Source of the DNA: Ectocarpus siliculosus | Lineage: Eukaryota; Sar; Phaeophyceae; Ectocarpales; Ectocarpaceae | Assembly: GCA_000310025.1 (NCBI GenBank) | Contig: FN649729.1 | Coordinates: 2,829,727 to 2,854,551 of the forward strand | DNA: 24,825 bases | Direction of reading: 5' to 3' | Shown here: positions 23,136 through 24,825 of the stretch, in pieces | Layout: each line of letters begins with the position of its first letter | Position numbering within the stretch: position 1 is the first letter of the stretch | Made by a program: the position numbers and the translations under genes | Notes under the pieces: model-generated | The model's database searches: none | Told to the model about the DNA's origin: nothing | The model's input: the letters and a program-made list of their open reading frames with translations, nothing else

Positions 23136-24532
23136 GTGAGGCGTTGACAGCAGCAGCAGCAGCAGCAGCAGCAGCAAGCGTACACGCCTAACGTAGGCTT
23201 GGTTCCGTACCGTACCGCCTGTGTCGCCGTTTTTTTTTATGCGGTATTCGCTTGTGCGGCAGTGTCTTCGTTCGGCCGCGTGGTATGGTGGTTATCTGGA
23301 AGTTTTTTTTTCGGGCACCGGGCCGGAGGTATAAAGGTTCTTGGAGCGTTTTTCGTGATTCACGGTGCTTGCGTCGCTCGGTTTTGGAGGAGAGGCGTCA
23401 AGAATCATTTCCGATGTGTTTCTCGGTCTTAGGTCGATGGGTCGACTACTGAAGACGAGAATTTTGAGTTAGACCGGACGAACGAGCACGTTTTTTTTTT
23501 TATATATGAGATTTTGGTTCGCATCGCAGACGATCGCTCCGGGAGAAACACCACGCCGCCTGTTTTGATTTTCTTAGGCCGTAGATTAGCTTGGTTTGTA
23601 GGGTCTCTGTTTTACGACGCCGTGTGTCCCTGTGTGCTGGAGGGAAAGTCTGATTTTTCGTGCATGTGTTGTGCATGCGCGCCCAAAAGTGGCGTAGAAC
23701 CTCTCGCCTTACAAGGCGGCGCCGTGAGTTCCGTCTATGCCTTGCCCTCTCAACCCCGACTTGTGGTGTACCACCCTGTGCACGGCGGCAGCAAGGAGGC
23801 ACCGCAGTTCGTCATGTCTTCACCCTCTCAAAACGCCCGTGTGTGTATGCCCCCGAACCCCGCTTCCTCCGCGCAGGCGACGAGGCCCGAGAATATCGCC
23901 GTGGACGAGGATTGCATGCTGACCCTGCTGACCCAGGCGAACAGACTCGCGGTGAGATGCAAACCGCAGCAGCAGCAGCAGCAGCAGCAGACAGAGAATG
24001 AAGGAAGCGCGCCCTCAATCTTATTTTGTTTGTGTCGGTATCACTCGCTCCACCACCGCTCTCCGTCTTGTTTGGGTGCGGCAGCAGCTTTGTCAGAGGC
24101 CGAAAGAGAAACGGCAAGAACTTGCATGATGAACGAGTGGCAGGCATGAGGGAGGCAAGGAAGGGCCCCGCGCGTCATGTCCATCATACCCATATCATCA
24201 TCCATGCAGACAGCAGTAGCCTGCCGAGCACCCCAAGCATCTCTGGAGTTTGCAGTAGTCATGGCACATAGGTCCGAGGTCCTCTTTTCGCACGCGTGTT
24301 GTTATCCCATCGTCCTTTGGCTGCACCTTTGGCGTGTACTGCCCTTGTGGCATTCTGCCCTTGTGGATATATACAAATAAACGTTACCGACCCCCTCCCC
24401 TTGCGCGTAACCCGTATTTTGTTCTGGGCAGGCGGTAAAGGCATGTTGCGACTGCGATCCCCACGAAGTAGTGTGCTCCAAGCTGCAGAAAAAGATCATG
24501 GAGCAGGACTGGCGCACCGTGGTCAAAGCTCT
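22074..24532 (+). CDS. ENTH/ANTH-domain-like protein, 5' part (three exons, runs off the window)
   Basis: ENTH/ANTH domains bind phosphoinositides and recruit clathrin or adaptors at endosomal and plasma membranes. Three exons join in frame: 354 codons, 25 codons, then 33 codons plus two bases. Residues about 140-325 are low-complexity (Ala, Gly, acidic runs, and a run of 11 Asn at 250-260). From about residue 325 the text fits the domain start: VKAVFSSELERCLLKATRPE, LTLLTQANRLA, then KLQKKIMEQDWRTVVKAL, compare the family pattern KAT..., L...L, and W(R/I)..(Y/L)KAL. Both introns are GT-AG. The start is uncertain: the frame opens at an ATG at 22074, another ATG is at 22239, and a spliced start nearer 22495 is possible. 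The rest of the domain and any clathrin-binding tail lie to the right. A VHS-type domain is an alternative. Confidence 0.65.
22381..22411 (+). repeat. 11-bp tandem repeat (TTTGGCGTTG)
   Basis: GTTTGGCGTT is repeated three times in tandem at an 11-bp period. It falls inside the open frame of the ENTH-like gene's first exon, upstream of its low-complexity part, which makes the coding status of this part doubtful. Confidence 0.8.
23148..23176 (+). repeat. CAG microsatellite in ENTH-like intron 1
   Basis: Nine CAG units plus CA, starting 13 bp after the exon 1 donor. Confidence 0.95.
23177..23876. other. Rest of ENTH-like intron 1
   Basis: About 700 bp, T-rich in places, with no gene seen. The long open frame at 23514-24149 only shadows exon 2 in its own frame and continues into the next intron. 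Confidence 0.5.
23877..23951 (+). CDS. ENTH-like gene, exon 2
   Basis: 25 codons, phase 0 at both ends. Acceptor TCCTCCGCGCAG, donor GCG|GTGAGA. It encodes ATRPENIAVDEDCMLTLLTQ then ANRLA. Joined to exon 1 it gives LLKATRPE, the KAT position typical of ENTH/ANTH helix 2. Confidence 0.75.
23967..23990 (+). repeat. CAG microsatellite in ENTH-like intron 2
   Basis: Eight CAG units, starting 16 bp after the exon 2 donor. It mirrors the placement of the CAG tract in intron 1. Confidence 0.95.
24432..24532 (+). CDS. ENTH-like gene, exon 3
   Basis: 33 codons plus two bases. Acceptor TTCTGGGCAG, donor GCTCT|GTAAGT. It encodes CDCDPHEVVCSKLQKKIMEQ then DWRTVVKA(L), like the helix before the conserved W..(V/Y)KAL of the family. 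The next exon is outside the window. Confidence 0.75.
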
Positions 24533-24825
24533 GTAAGTGCTGGGCGCGCGGGGGGGGGGGGGGAAAAATAGGGGGCGCTGCATACCTGCAAGGGCCTTAT
24601 TTCCACTGCACTGACCAACCGACGTGGTATGTGGACTACTGTAACGGCCGAAAGGTCTGTGTGTGTACGGCAGGGAACAAACCCTGTCATGGTGCCTGCG
24701 GGGGAAGGTGGGGGGGGGGGGGGGGGGAAAACCTAACCCGGCATGGCCAAAACCTTTGAACCTTGGCCCCCCCCCCCCCAAAAACCGGGACGGAACCCCC
24801 CCGGGTTTCCCCCAAACAAGGTTCC
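24533..24825. other. Right edge, intron sequence ending in homopolymer-rich bases
   Basis: Follows the exon 3 donor. G runs at 24550-24562 and 24709-24727 and C runs near 24767-24779 break up the last 120 bases, which look like low-quality contig-end sequence. No exon was recognised. Confidence 0.55.

Overview
The window looks like nuclear DNA of a eukaryote with long, GT-AG-spliced introns. It is not prokaryotic: no ORF-dense operons are present, and the two real genes can only be read as short exons joined by splicing. The 18 introns readable in the main gene average about 700 bp and the exons about 116 bp. The introns are loaded with microsatellites and small inverted-repeat elements. From memory, that intron size and density fit brown algae (Ectocarpus-like stramenopiles). 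This is an inference; nothing here is taxonomically diagnostic.

Layout. (1) Positions 482-15253, minus strand: 19 exons of a transportin (karyopherin beta-2 / TNPO1-like) gene, 2205 coding nt (735 codons), every junction in phase. The C-terminal ~200 residues would lie to the left of the window, and the first exon (the W-x-P start of the family) was not found. A degenerate copy of exon 19's 5' end sits in the intron before it. A tRNA-Ala(CGC) gene lies on the same strand inside another intron (9878-9949). The introns also hold four copies of a ~220-bp MITE-like family, two minisatellites, a repeat array that duplicates a 5' splice-site region, and many microsatellites. (2) Positions 15254-22000: mostly non-coding. 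This stretch holds a few weak coding candidates, a dispersed repeat, and a complex nested palindrome (about 20020-21500) with repeated ~50-bp modules. (3) Positions 22074-24532, plus strand: the 5' part of a second gene. A long Ala/Gly/Asp/Asn-rich N-terminal segment is followed by two short exons resembling the start of an ENTH/ANTH domain (membrane-trafficking adaptor). The gene runs off the right end.

The two genes are divergent and separated by about 7 kb; nothing suggests a shared pathway (nuclear import of PY-NLS cargo versus clathrin/phosphoinositide adaptor). Both window edges contain long G or C homopolymers and look like poor-quality contig ends.

I found no convincing new multi-gene system. 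The most unexplained signals are a 10-mer (TACTGCTGTA, either strand) occurring nine times against about 0.05 expected, the nested palindrome, the partial exon duplication, and the splice-site-proximal repeats.
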